The notes under the pieces: model-generated
What the model was told of the DNA's origin: nothing
The model's database searches: none
What the model saw: only the letters and a program-made list of their open reading frames with translations
Part shown: in pieces, positions 16,649-24,631 of the stretch
Layout: each line of letters starts with the position of its first letter
Numbering within the stretch: the first letter of the stretch is position 1
Program-made: the position numbers and the translations under genes
Assembly: GCF_000166275.1 (NCBI RefSeq)
Contig: NZ_CM001023.1
Coordinates: forward strand, 1-64,000
DNA: 64,000 nt
Direction of reading: 5' to 3'
DNA from: Algoriphagus machipongonensis
GTDB taxonomy: Bacteria; Bacteroidota; Bacteroidia; Cytophagales; Cyclobacteriaceae

Positions 16649-17545
16649 ATGATTAGCCAATCCAGCCTTAAGCACCTTCGAATTCCCTTTTCTTTTTTCC
16701 TTTTTCCGGTATTCTTGTTTGCTCTGGCTTTCACTCCAAACCTGAATGGATCACGCTTATTATGGGTTTTTATAGCACTTCACCTTTTCCTTTACCCTTC
16801 AAGCAATGGCTATAACAGTTACTTTGATAAAGATGAAGAAAGTATAGGGGGGTTAAAGCATCCTCCAAAAGTAACTTCAGACCTTTATTGGCTATCATTA
16901 GTCTTTTTTATGATTGCCATAGCCATTGGCTGGACGATCAATTTTAGCATTGCAATAATGATTCTTGTCTATGGATTAGTCAGTATGGCTTATTCGCATC
17001 CCATTATACGGATCAAAAAATACCCTTGGCTGAGTTGGTTTATTGCTGGACTATTTCAAGGTTATTTCACTTTCGCGATTGCGTACGCAGGAGTCAGTAA
17101 TTTAAACTATGAGGTGTTATTTAAGCCGCATGTTTATATCCCTGGTTTATTGACAAGTTTGATGCTTTGGGCAACCTACCCATTAACACAGGTATACCAG
17201 CATGGAGAGGATTCTCGTCGTGGAGATCGCACCCTAAGTTTGCTTCTTGGAATCAAAGGAACCTTCCTTTTTTCTTCAATTTTCCTTTTACTGACAGGTC
17301 TGGGATACGTCTGGTTTTTTATCAATAGAAATCAAGAAGAATCCATGTGGTTATTTTTAGTGGCGATGGCTCCCGTAATGATCTACTTTTTTGTTTGGTT
17401 TAATTTCGTTCGGGTCAATTCTGAAAAATATGCCAGTTATTCTTGGGTCATGGGTATGAATCTAGTTGCTGCTTGCATGCTGAATATTTTCTTCATCTAT
17501 TACTTTTTTGAAAATACTCAAATTCATCAGGCTCTAGGTTACTAA
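16649..17545 (+). CDS. UbiA-family prenyltransferase
   Basis: A 298-residue integral membrane protein with about eight hydrophobic helices. Both Asp-rich motifs for the Mg-diphosphate of the prenyl donor are present: NGYNSYFDKDEE around residues 53-64 and the second, HGEDSRRGDRTLS, around 185-197. The family moves an isoprenoid chain onto an aromatic or related acceptor. Placed divergently from a type III PKS, it may prenylate the PKS-derived ring, giving a meroterpenoid; this is inference. The 3' end overlaps the convergent flavoprotein gene by four bases. Confidence 0.9.
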   Translation: MISQSSLKHLRIPFSFFLFPVFLFALAFTPNLNGSRLLWVFIALHLFLYPSSNGYNSYFDKDEESIGGLKHPPKVTSDLYWLSLVFFMIAIAIGWTINFSIAIMILVYGLVSMAYSHPIIRIKKYPWLSWFIAGLFQGYFTFAIAYAGVSNLNYEVLFKPHVYIPGLLTSLMLWATYPLTQVYQHGEDSRRGDRTLSLLLGIKGTFLFSSIFLLLTGLGYVWFFINRNQEESMWLFLVAMAPVMIYFFVWFNFVRVNSEKYASYSWVMGMNLVAACMLNIFFIYYFFENTQIHQALGY

Positions 17546-18654
17546 ATGACTTTCCCATGAGTTTGACGAATGATCAGCTTCGCAAAACCTGGGAGCTTAG
17601 AAATCAAAGTCTGGGCAAAGCCAGAGGCGCTTTGATTTCCAAAAAGGCGTTGAGTATTCCTACCTACCCAGAGCCTTCTTTCAAACTTTGATTTCCAGAC
17701 TTTTTCGTAACTTTTTTCCACTCCTTCTCTACTTTTCCCTTCCAGTATGGCTTCCGCTGCAAGTTTCCCGGAATGAATGGCCATAGCCATCCCATTGCCA
17801 CAGAGAGGGGTGATTAACCCTGCGGAATCACCAGCCATGAGAATATGATTTTCTACAGGCTGCTTTTTTTCAAAATTTATCTCATTGATTACTTCAGGTT
17901 TTTCCAACAGAAACTCACTTTCGGTAAATAATTTCTTCAGGTGTGGGTTTTTCCATAACACTTCTTTTTCCATGGCTTCCAAAGAACCAAAATGCCTCAA
18001 AGCTTCCCTTTTCCCTAAATAGCAAAGATTTCCTTTCCCCTCTTCAATAGCATTAAGGCCGCAATAACCTCCTTCAAAATTATGTAGGACGACCGCACTG
18101 GAGTCAAATTCCGTTTTTATATGGTACTTCACTCCAATGTAAGGGCTTCGTTTTTCAATAAATGGTCGTTGAAGGGTTTTATCAAGCTTTGATCTTTTTC
18201 CAAATGCCCCAATGACGTAATCTGCTCGGTATTCTTCTCCAGTTCTAAGCCCAACATGAAATTGATTTTCAGAGGTATCAAAGGTTAATTTTTCTACAGT
18301 TGCTCCAGTTTGTGAAGAAGCTCCCATTTCTTTTACTCGCTGAAAGAGGTAAGCATCCAAGACAAACCTGCTGATTCCAAAGCCTCCTAAGCCTAAAGGA
18401 ACTTTTGCTGTATTCCCAGAGGTATCCGAGAATAGAAAGTGAGTCATTCTTGGTAGATCATAAACTGTTGGCAATAGCTCTTCTCTCATGAGAAATTCAT
18501 ATACCTCGTTTGAAACATACTCTCCACAAACCCGATGAAAAGGGTAATTTTTCTTTTCGATCAACAGTACCTTTTTGCCTCCTTTCGCAAGCAAAAAACT
18601 AGCTACCAAACCGGCCAGTCCACCTCCCACAATGATTACTTCGTACTTATCCAC
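17542..18654 (-). CDS. FAD-dependent oxidoreductase, geranylgeranyl reductase-like
   Basis: A 370-residue flavoprotein. The dinucleotide-binding motif GGGLAGL at 10-16 is followed by EKKNYPFHRVCGEYVS, typical of the geranylgeranyl reductase/halogenase-like monooxygenase group, and by the FAD-ribityl motif GDSAGLITPLCGNGMAMA in the C-terminal half. The group either hydrogenates isoprenoid double bonds or hydroxylates aromatic rings. In this cluster either would fit: ring hydroxylation to a quinol or saturation of the prenyl tail. It ends in a four-base overlap with the UbiA gene. Confidence 0.88.
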   Translation of the reverse strand: MDKYEVIIVGGGLAGLVASFLLAKGGKKVLLIEKKNYPFHRVCGEYVSNEVYEFLMREELLPTVYDLPRMTHFLFSDTSGNTAKVPLGLGGFGISRFVLDAYLFQRVKEMGASSQTGATVEKLTFDTSENQFHVGLRTGEEYRADYVIGAFGKRSKLDKTLQRPFIEKRSPYIGVKYHIKTEFDSSAVVLHNFEGGYCGLNAIEEGKGNLCYLGKREALRHFGSLEAMEKEVLWKNPHLKKLFTESEFLLEKPEVINEINFEKKQPVENHILMAGDSAGLITPLCGNGMAMAIHSGKLAAEAILEGKSREGVEKSYEKVWKSKFERRLWVGRNTQRLFGNQSASGFAQTLISKLPGFAKLIIRQTHGKVI

Positions 18655-18764
18655 TTCTGATTGCCTTTGATTCGTTCAATATACCGTTTATCAAAAATGG
18701 AAAATCCTTTCCAATCCATTCAAGAAATTCACGGTTTAATTATTTCTTACACAAAATCATAAAA

Positions 18765-21293
18765 ATGAGAAATACCCTACCCAAATTACTGAAGAGACTA
18801 ACAATGGTTTTCGCTGTAATGGGAGTCATGATGTATTCTACAGATTCTTTTGCACAGAAAAAAAAGAAAAAGAAGAATGCAAAAAAGGAAGCCTCAGCAC
18901 CTGCAGCAAAACCATCAAATGGCAGCAAAGATTCTGGCCCAAAGCCATATAGTGAGGTCATTACTTCCAAAGCCAAGTCTAAAGATGGTTTGTTTAAAGT
19001 ACACCAGATCGAAAACAAATACTTTTATGAAATCCCTGATTCTTTATTGAATCGTGATATGCTCATGGTGACTACCATCGCCAAAACAGCAGATGGAATT
19101 GGTTACGGTGGTGAGCGTACCAACACGCTTATGCTTAAATGGGAGAAATACAATGATGAGATTCATCTTAAGATTTCTTCTGTAAACAACTTTGCAGCTG
19201 ATTCATTGCCGATTGCATTGGCCGTAAAAAACTCCAACTTGGAGCCATTGCTGCAGAAGTTTGATATCAAATCAAACAAAACCGATTCTACTGGAATCGT
19301 CATTGAGGTGACAGATCTTTTTGCCAAAGACGTACAAGCTATTGGTCTACCAAAAGGACAGAGAACTCGCTATAAAGTGACTCGTCTAGACACGGATAGA
19401 TCTTATATCGATCATATCAACACTTACCCGATCAATATTGAGTCGAGATACGTGATGACTTATTTGGCAAACGATCCTCCATCCAATAGCTCTACAGGCT
19501 CAATCACTCTTGAGATGAATTCCTCAATGCTTCTTCTTCCAAAAGAGCCAATGAAGCAAAGACTAAGCGATCAACGAGTAGGTTGGTTTAGCAGATCTAT
19601 TGTGGATTATGGTTCGGATGCTCAAAAGGCGCAAAGACGTTCTTTCCTTGATAGATGGAGACTAGAAGTAAAGGATGAGGACATCGAAAAGTTTAAGGCG
19701 GGTGAATTAGTGGAGCCTAAAAAGCAAATTGTTTATTACATCGACCCTGCAACTCCTAAACAATGGGTTCCTTACCTGATCGCTGGTGTTGAAGATTGGC
19801 AGGCTGCATTCGAAGAAGCAGGATTCAAGAATGCAATTGTTGCTAAACTAGCTCCAACTCCAGAAGAAGATCCAGATTGGAGTCCAGAAGATGCACGCTA
19901 TTCTGTGATCCGTTATTTCGCTTCAGATATTCAAAATGCCTATGGACCTCACGTATCTGATCCAAGATCAGGAGAAATCCTAGAATCTGATATCGGATGG
20001 TATCATAATGTAATGAACCTATTGAGAAACTGGTTCTTTATTCAAACTGCCGCGATCAACCCAGACGCAAGAAGCGTACAGTTCAAAGATGAAGTGATGG
20101 GTAGATTGGTAAGATTTGTATCTTCTCACGAAGTGGGACATACCCTTGGTCTTCCTCATAACTTTGCCTCATCTCATGCATATCCTGTAGAGAAGCTAAG
20201 AGATGCGGCATTTACTGCAGAAATGGGAACGGCTCCATCTATTATGGATTATGCAAGATTCAACTACATTGCCCAGCCAGGTGATGAGGGAGTAAGCCTG
20301 ATGCCAAATATTGGTCCTTATGATAAATATGCTGTTGCATGGGGATACAGACCCATTCTAGATGCTGATACTCCTGAAGATGAATTGATGACCTTAGACG
20401 AGTGGATTATGGAAAAGCAAGACGATCCTGTTTACCGATATGGTCGTCAAGGAAATAGCTATGACCCAACTGCTCAAAGCGAAGACTTAGGAGATAACTC
20501 CATGAAAGCTTCAGAATATGGTATTGCCAACTTGAAAAGAATTATTCCAAACTTAATGGAATGGACTGCTGAGGAAGACAAGCCTTATAAGAATTTCGAA
20601 GATTTGGAAGAAATGTATGGGCAAGTGGTTACTCAGTATAACCGCTACATGGGGCATGTGAAAACCAATGTTGGTGGTGTTGCTGAAGTTTATCGAGCTT
20701 CAGGGCAAGAAGAGCCAGTTTATACTCACACTTCTAAAGATATCCAGAAGTCTGCTGTTGATTTCTTAAATGCTGAGCTTTTCGCTACTCCTGAGTGGTT
20801 AATGCAAGATGAAATTTTTGCAAGAACTCAAGATTTCGGTGCTCTTGAAAGAATCCGTAGCGTTCAGGCAAATACACTAAACGCAGTACTTGATTTAGGA
20901 AGATTGGGTAGAGTGATTGAAAATGAAGCATTAAACGGTGACGAAGCTTATAAAATCACAGAGCTATTTGATGATCTAAGAAAAGGTATTTGGACTGAGC
21001 TTCCTGGAGGTAGAACTATTGATGTTCACAGAAGAGCTTTGCAAAGAGCCCACATTGAGCGTTTAGAATATCTTATGACAAGTGATGGACCAAACATTCC
21101 AGCAGCTTACAGAAGCTATTATGGGCCTCAAATCAATGCTTCTCAGTCAGACATCAGACCTATGGCAAGAGGAGAACTAAAAACCATACAAAGAAATATT
21201 AATTCAGCGATCTCAAGAACTTCTGATAGAATGTCCAAGTTGCATTTAGAAGATTTATCTGCAAGAATCGAAAATATATTAGATCCGAAATAA
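18765..21293 (+). CDS. secreted zinc-dependent metalloprotease (DUF5117/DUF5118)
   Basis: An 842-residue exported protease. The signal peptide ends near residue 30 (DSFAQ) and is followed by a striking poly-Lys run (KKKKKKNAKK) and an Ala/Pro linker. Domains in order: DUF5118-like near 48-100, DUF5117 about 110-300, then the catalytic domain with HEVGHTLGLPH at 455-465 (zinc ligands His455, His459 and His465, catalytic Glu456) and a downstream SIMDYARF Met-turn. Many Bacteroidota carry several copies; the physiological substrates are unknown. It is monocistronic, closed by a terminator at 21316. Confidence 0.93.
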   Translation: MRNTLPKLLKRLTMVFAVMGVMMYSTDSFAQKKKKKKNAKKEASAPAAKPSNGSKDSGPKPYSEVITSKAKSKDGLFKVHQIENKYFYEIPDSLLNRDMLMVTTIAKTADGIGYGGERTNTLMLKWEKYNDEIHLKISSVNNFAADSLPIALAVKNSNLEPLLQKFDIKSNKTDSTGIVIEVTDLFAKDVQAIGLPKGQRTRYKVTRLDTDRSYIDHINTYPINIESRYVMTYLANDPPSNSSTGSITLEMNSSMLLLPKEPMKQRLSDQRVGWFSRSIVDYGSDAQKAQRRSFLDRWRLEVKDEDIEKFKAGELVEPKKQIVYYIDPATPKQWVPYLIAGVEDWQAAFEEAGFKNAIVAKLAPTPEEDPDWSPEDARYSVIRYFASDIQNAYGPHVSDPRSGEILESDIGWYHNVMNLLRNWFFIQTAAINPDARSVQFKDEVMGRLVRFVSSHEVGHTLGLPHNFASSHAYPVEKLRDAAFTAEMGTAPSIMDYARFNYIAQPGDEGVSLMPNIGPYDKYAVAWGYRPILDADTPEDELMTLDEWIMEKQDDPVYRYGRQGNSYDPTAQSEDLGDNSMKASEYGIANLKRIIPNLMEWTAEEDKPYKNFEDLEEMYGQVVTQYNRYMGHVKTNVGGVAEVYRASGQEEPVYTHTSKDIQKSAVDFLNAELFATPEWLMQDEIFARTQDFGALERIRSVQANTLNAVLDLGRLGRVIENEALNGDEAYKITELFDDLRKGIWTELPGGRTIDVHRRALQRAHIERLEYLMTSDGPNIPAAYRSYYGPQINASQSDIRPMARGELKTIQRNINSAISRTSDRMSKLHLEDLSARIENILDPK

Positions 21294-21315
21294 TTTGGGT
21301 TAAATATCAAATAAT

Positions 21316-21346
21316 AAAGAGGCTCCCGATTGGGAGCCTCTTTCGT
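21316..21346 (+). terminator. terminator of the zinc protease gene
   Basis: Perfect stem aaagaggctccc / gggagcctcttt with a four-base loop, followed by a T-rich tail. Confidence 0.88.
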
Positions 21347-21394
21347 TTTATAGCATCAATATTTTCTTGTAATTTAGCATGATTAATACTTGTT

Positions 21395-21805
21395 ATGATA
21401 AACCCACACTCCATATTACAAAGTCATAAACTGCGAATTACCGATTGCAGGCTGGAAATCATTCGTGAATTTTTAGACAAGCAGGTGGCATTGGCACATT
21501 CTGATCTGGAAGAGTCACTGGACAACCAGTTTGACAGGGTCACGATTTATAGGACGCTGAAAACTTTCGTTGATAAGGATGTAATACACAAAGTACTTGA
21601 CGATACCGGAGGGGCCAAATATGCTCTATGCTCGCATGATGAAGACCAAGAGCATAGCCATGAGCATGTTCACTTCAAATGTGAGGTTTGTGGAGAGACA
21701 ACTTGCTTAGAGGATATCATATTACCTCAAGTTAAACTTCCTGCAGGTTTCCAGAAAAATGAAATGAGTTTATTGGTACAGGGTATCTGCGAAAAATGCC
21801 ATTAA
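21395..21805 (+). CDS. Fur-family metal-responsive repressor
   Basis: A 136-residue winged-helix regulator. The DNA-binding half (about 10-80) has RLEIIREFLDK and the recognition segment DRVTIYRTLKTF. The dimerisation half has the His-rich HSHEHVHFKCEVCG and two CxxC pairs (CEVC and, at the end, CEKCH) forming a structural zinc site. The protein binds DNA with a metal corepressor. The wide His/Cys set fits Fur or Zur; which metal it senses is not decidable here. The last bases overlap the convergent small gene by four. Confidence 0.92.
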   Translation: MINPHSILQSHKLRITDCRLEIIREFLDKQVALAHSDLEESLDNQFDRVTIYRTLKTFVDKDVIHKVLDDTGGAKYALCSHDEDQEHSHEHVHFKCEVCGETTCLEDIILPQVKLPAGFQKNEMSLLVQGICEKCH

Positions 21806-22029
21806 AAATCCACGGGCTCAGGTCTTGCTCCTTGAGGGACATCTGAGGGCCAGATGACACCCGGAGGCAAATCAATTTTAGGCGGAGTTAAATTTTCTAC
21901 TCCCCCATCTCCTTCATCTCCGTTGCTGTCTCGCCTTTTTAAGGAGTTGCGAGTTAAGGTGGCTACAAAGTAAATTAGAACTACATAAGCCAACCCGCAG
22001 AGCACCAGATCTATTACTAAACTACTCAT
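21802..22029 (-). CDS. small membrane protein with charged tail
   Basis: About 75 residues from the second of two adjacent ATGs (22032 or 22029). One N-terminal hydrophobic helix (LVIDLVLCGLAYVVLIYFVAT) is followed by a charged stretch (KRRDSNGDEGDGG) and a proline-rich end. Function unknown; probably a single-pass inner-membrane protein. Its stop overlaps the fur-like gene stop by four bases. Confidence 0.6.
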   Translation of the reverse strand: MSSLVIDLVLCGLAYVVLIYFVATLTRNSLKRRDSNGDEGDGGVENLTPPKIDLPPGVIWPSDVPQGARPEPVDF

Positions 22030-22180
22030 CATGGCCAAAAATTTTAATTAATATAAACCAATACACATTTTAAATCAATGCCTTGGTCAAATTGTTTAGA
22101 AGAAAACCTGTGTTTATGATTTTAATCGGCTTGTTTAATCCCTCGGATACTAGGATATTTGCGAGCTGAAAATAAAAGTG

Positions 22181-22654
22181 ATGATAGTAAAGACGAAAAA
22201 ATACAAGCTGGAAACAGGCACTTACATTAAAATGGGCTTAGTACATATCCTTAAAGAACAATGGTGGGTAATTCCAATTGCCTTAGCCATCATGTGTGGA
22301 TATTTTTGGATTCCTTCTATTTGGTGGATTATAGGCGCATTGATCGCATATGGCCTATATGTGCTTTTCTGGGCAATACAATTTACGGGAGTAACTCAAA
22401 TGGAGCAGAACAAAGCCATCTTCGAAAAATTAGGCTATGAAATCGACAGTAGGCAGATTCTGATGAAAATAAATTCCAAGCAAGGAATGCCGATCCAGTG
22501 GAACATGGTAAAAAAAGCAGAGGTTAAAAATGATGCTTTTGTACTCTACCTTTCCAAAGCGCAATTTATCCATTTACCTTTCCGTATTTTTAACTCGGAT
22601 AACGAGCGAAAGTTTATGGAGACGATTTTGAAGAGAAAAGAATTGGTTAAGTAA
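22181..22654 (+). CDS. YcxB-like membrane protein
   Basis: A 157-residue protein from ATG 22181 (a GTG one codon earlier is less likely). Two close hydrophobic segments (about 28-45 and 49-68, Trp-rich) precede a soluble C-terminal half with IQWNMVKKAEVKNDAFVLYLSKAQFIHLP spread over it, the pattern of the YcxB-like domain. That family is widespread but without known function. Single gene with its own terminator at 22692. Confidence 0.75.
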   Translation: MIVKTKKYKLETGTYIKMGLVHILKEQWWVIPIALAIMCGYFWIPSIWWIIGALIAYGLYVLFWAIQFTGVTQMEQNKAIFEKLGYEIDSRQILMKINSKQGMPIQWNMVKKAEVKNDAFVLYLSKAQFIHLPFRIFNSDNERKFMETILKRKELVK

Positions 22655-22691
22655 GAATCCCTATTCGGAGTTCATATTATCTTTAAATAGA

Positions 22692-22728
22692 AAATGCCCC
22701 AAGAAATTGATTTCTTGGGGCATTTATT
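22692..22728. terminator. bidirectional terminator between convergent genes
   Basis: Long stem aaatgccccaagaaa / tttcttggggcattt with a four-base loop; A-rich and T-rich sequence on the two sides suits both flanking genes. Confidence 0.88.
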
Positions 22729-22771
22729 TTTGGATAGAAATTCTTTTTCAAGCCAATTGGCAAGTAGAATG

Positions 22772-23548
22772 TTAAGTATTCTGATATCTCTGATTTTTGA
22801 TATCTCTGATTTTTTGAATTAATGTCATTGAATAAGGAACCTCATTTCTTATCAGTTTTTTTAAATTAAAATATTTGTCATCCAACCAAACCCCTAGATA
22901 AGGGAGCTTCAAATTGGACAGTAATACTGATTGCGTTTTTTCAGGAATCCTGATTTCATAATCCGGCAATCGAGCCAGTTTTTGATTAAAGTCACCATAT
23001 AATTGATGAAGATTTTCTTGGGTTTCTTCTGACAATTCATTCAATGATGAAGTCCTTTTTATGGGTTTTGGAAAGTCGGAAATTCGTTTTTTTGGAATTT
23101 CTAGAAAATCAAAAAGGGGCTCAAGAGAATCAAAAATCTTGTCATACTTGACAAAAAATGTTGGACAATTCAGATAGTCCTCATACCAGTTAAAAAAGTG
23201 TTTCTCAAATTTGAATCGGTCCACCCCTTCAGCGGCATAATCACTGAGCTTCATTTCTAGAGAAATGGGATTTGTTCTCCATTTTTCCAATTTCAATAAC
23301 TTAACAGAATGCATATGATGAAAATCTCTCCGAAAAAGAGAAACTGTTGCCAGCTCTGGATTACCATATATATAAACGCACTTTAATTCTTTATTTGTAC
23401 TTAAAGGGGGGACTGGCAAATGTTTTAGGCCATCATCATCATCTGGATGATTCGTATTACGATATTTCTTGAGCCAATTAATCAGAAAAGTAGTTCCTAC
23501 CCCACCATAAGAGGAAACTATTACTTCTATATCTTTTGAGATAGTCAT
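22772..23548 (-). CDS. sulfotransferase-like protein
   Basis: A 258-residue protein with features of the sulfotransferase fold. An N-terminal strand and P-loop-like SYGGVGTTFL (13-22) would correspond to the 5'-phosphosulfate loop, and YIYGNPELATVSLFRRDF (about 59-76) to the 3'-phosphate-binding loop. A C-terminal segment LEIPKKRISDFPKP resembles the region preceding the C-terminal loop. It would move a sulfuryl group from PAPS, perhaps to a glycan. The match is to fold motifs only. The gene stands alone in AT-rich surroundings, which suggests an accessory gene. Confidence 0.5.
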   Translation of the reverse strand: MTISKDIEVIVSSYGGVGTTFLINWLKKYRNTNHPDDDDGLKHLPVPPLSTNKELKCVYIYGNPELATVSLFRRDFHHMHSVKLLKLEKWRTNPISLEMKLSDYAAEGVDRFKFEKHFFNWYEDYLNCPTFFVKYDKIFDSLEPLFDFLEIPKKRISDFPKPIKRTSSLNELSEETQENLHQLYGDFNQKLARLPDYEIRIPEKTQSVLLSNLKLPYLGVWLDDKYFNLKKLIRNEVPYSMTLIQKIRDIKNQRYQNT

Positions 23549-23842
23549 ATTTAAATTTTGATACAGAAAAAGTGAAAACAGAGATAGTTGTTTCTATCTC
23601 TTATTGCAATCTATCTATAAGGTGGTTTCTCGTGAGGAATTAATCATTTAGGCTTTAGTGATTAAAACAACCTGAAAACCAGAGAGTAAACTATACAGTT
23701 GATTTTATCTCCTTAAAATAATATGTATTTCATGGAGTTTGGGTCCACAATATATAATCTCTTTTAAAAATTTTCTGCATATAAGTTATGCTCCTAATAT
23801 CTTAGTTTACCTGAAAATATCTCAATGAATCTAATTATCTCT
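23549..23842. other. AT-rich intergenic region, nothing recognised
   Basis: Nearly 300 very AT-rich bases between two minus-strand genes. No frame, clear hairpin or repeat was found. Confidence 0.5.
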
Positions 23843-24502
23843 TTATTTTATTTCATTGGCTATAAACTCTGAAATAATACTTCCCAGAGCTTGGTAACCT
23901 TTTTCCTGGTAATGAACGTCGTCGTTTCCTTTTCCAAACTCCTGATGAATTTTTCTCGATTTTTTATAAATATCATTAACAATAACTGAATGTTTTTTCA
24001 TGATTTTTTTTGCTGCCTTATTGTACTTTATTCCATCTTTTTGAAACCTTCCAGCTTCATTTTCTGGCACATAGCTTGTCGTCACAAAAATCAATTTGGC
24101 ATCAGTTTTTGATTTTAAAATCCCTACTAAGGAATCAAGATTTGATGAATAGTCCTCCAAAGAATAAGTGATCGTACCATAAATTTTATCTCGATTACCC
24201 TGAACTTTGGAACCCGGGTGTCGATAGCATAAATCCCATAATCCCCAATTGAATTGTATGATATCCCAGTTTTCATCCCCAATCCACTCTTCTATTTTAT
24301 TTAAACCTGTTCCAGTATGCTGCGCATTACCTGGATTATGAAAAACGGAAGCTTTTGAACCCAATTCCTCTTGGACAAATGGCGTATATCCAATTGAAAT
24401 AGAATCTCCAATAATTAAAACCTTCGGCTTTTCTTGATTATCTCTTGGGAGAAAAGCAAAAAACAAACTGGCAATAAATGCGATACTTTTTAAAAATGAC
24501 AT
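23843..24502 (-). CDS. secreted SGNH/GDSL-type hydrolase
   Basis: A 219-residue lipase/acylesterase-type hydrolase with a short N-terminal signal segment. Block I is IIGDSIS with nucleophile Ser34; block III-like FNWGLWDLC supplies the Asn/Gly oxyanion region; block V is DVHY with the catalytic Asp and His197. Such enzymes often deacetylate polysaccharides or cleave simple esters outside the cytoplasm; the substrate is not determinable. It lies downstream of the tricorn-like gene's terminator on its far side, so it is probably transcribed separately. Confidence 0.85.
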   Translation of the reverse strand: MSFLKSIAFIASLFFAFLPRDNQEKPKVLIIGDSISIGYTPFVQEELGSKASVFHNPGNAQHTGTGLNKIEEWIGDENWDIIQFNWGLWDLCYRHPGSKVQGNRDKIYGTITYSLEDYSSNLDSLVGILKSKTDAKLIFVTTSYVPENEAGRFQKDGIKYNKAAKKIMKKHSVIVNDIYKKSRKIHQEFGKGNDDVHYQEKGYQALGSIISEFIANEIK

Positions 24503-24578
24503 GTTTTAAATTCTATTCTGGATTTAATCGAAATGAACTTGAACTTTTTTTGAGTTACAGTCTGAATGCCGAATAAAT

Positions 24579-24616
24579 TACCCCCAATGGAGATTTGCCA
24601 TTCCTTTGGGGGTTAA
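24579..24616 (-). terminator. terminator of the tricorn-like protease gene
   Basis: Imperfect stem with arms taaccccc and gggggtaa plus an inner paired region (aatgg / ccatt). It lies a few bases past the stop at 24632 on the minus strand. Confidence 0.7.
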
Positions 24617-24631
24617 TTATTTCAATTATCA

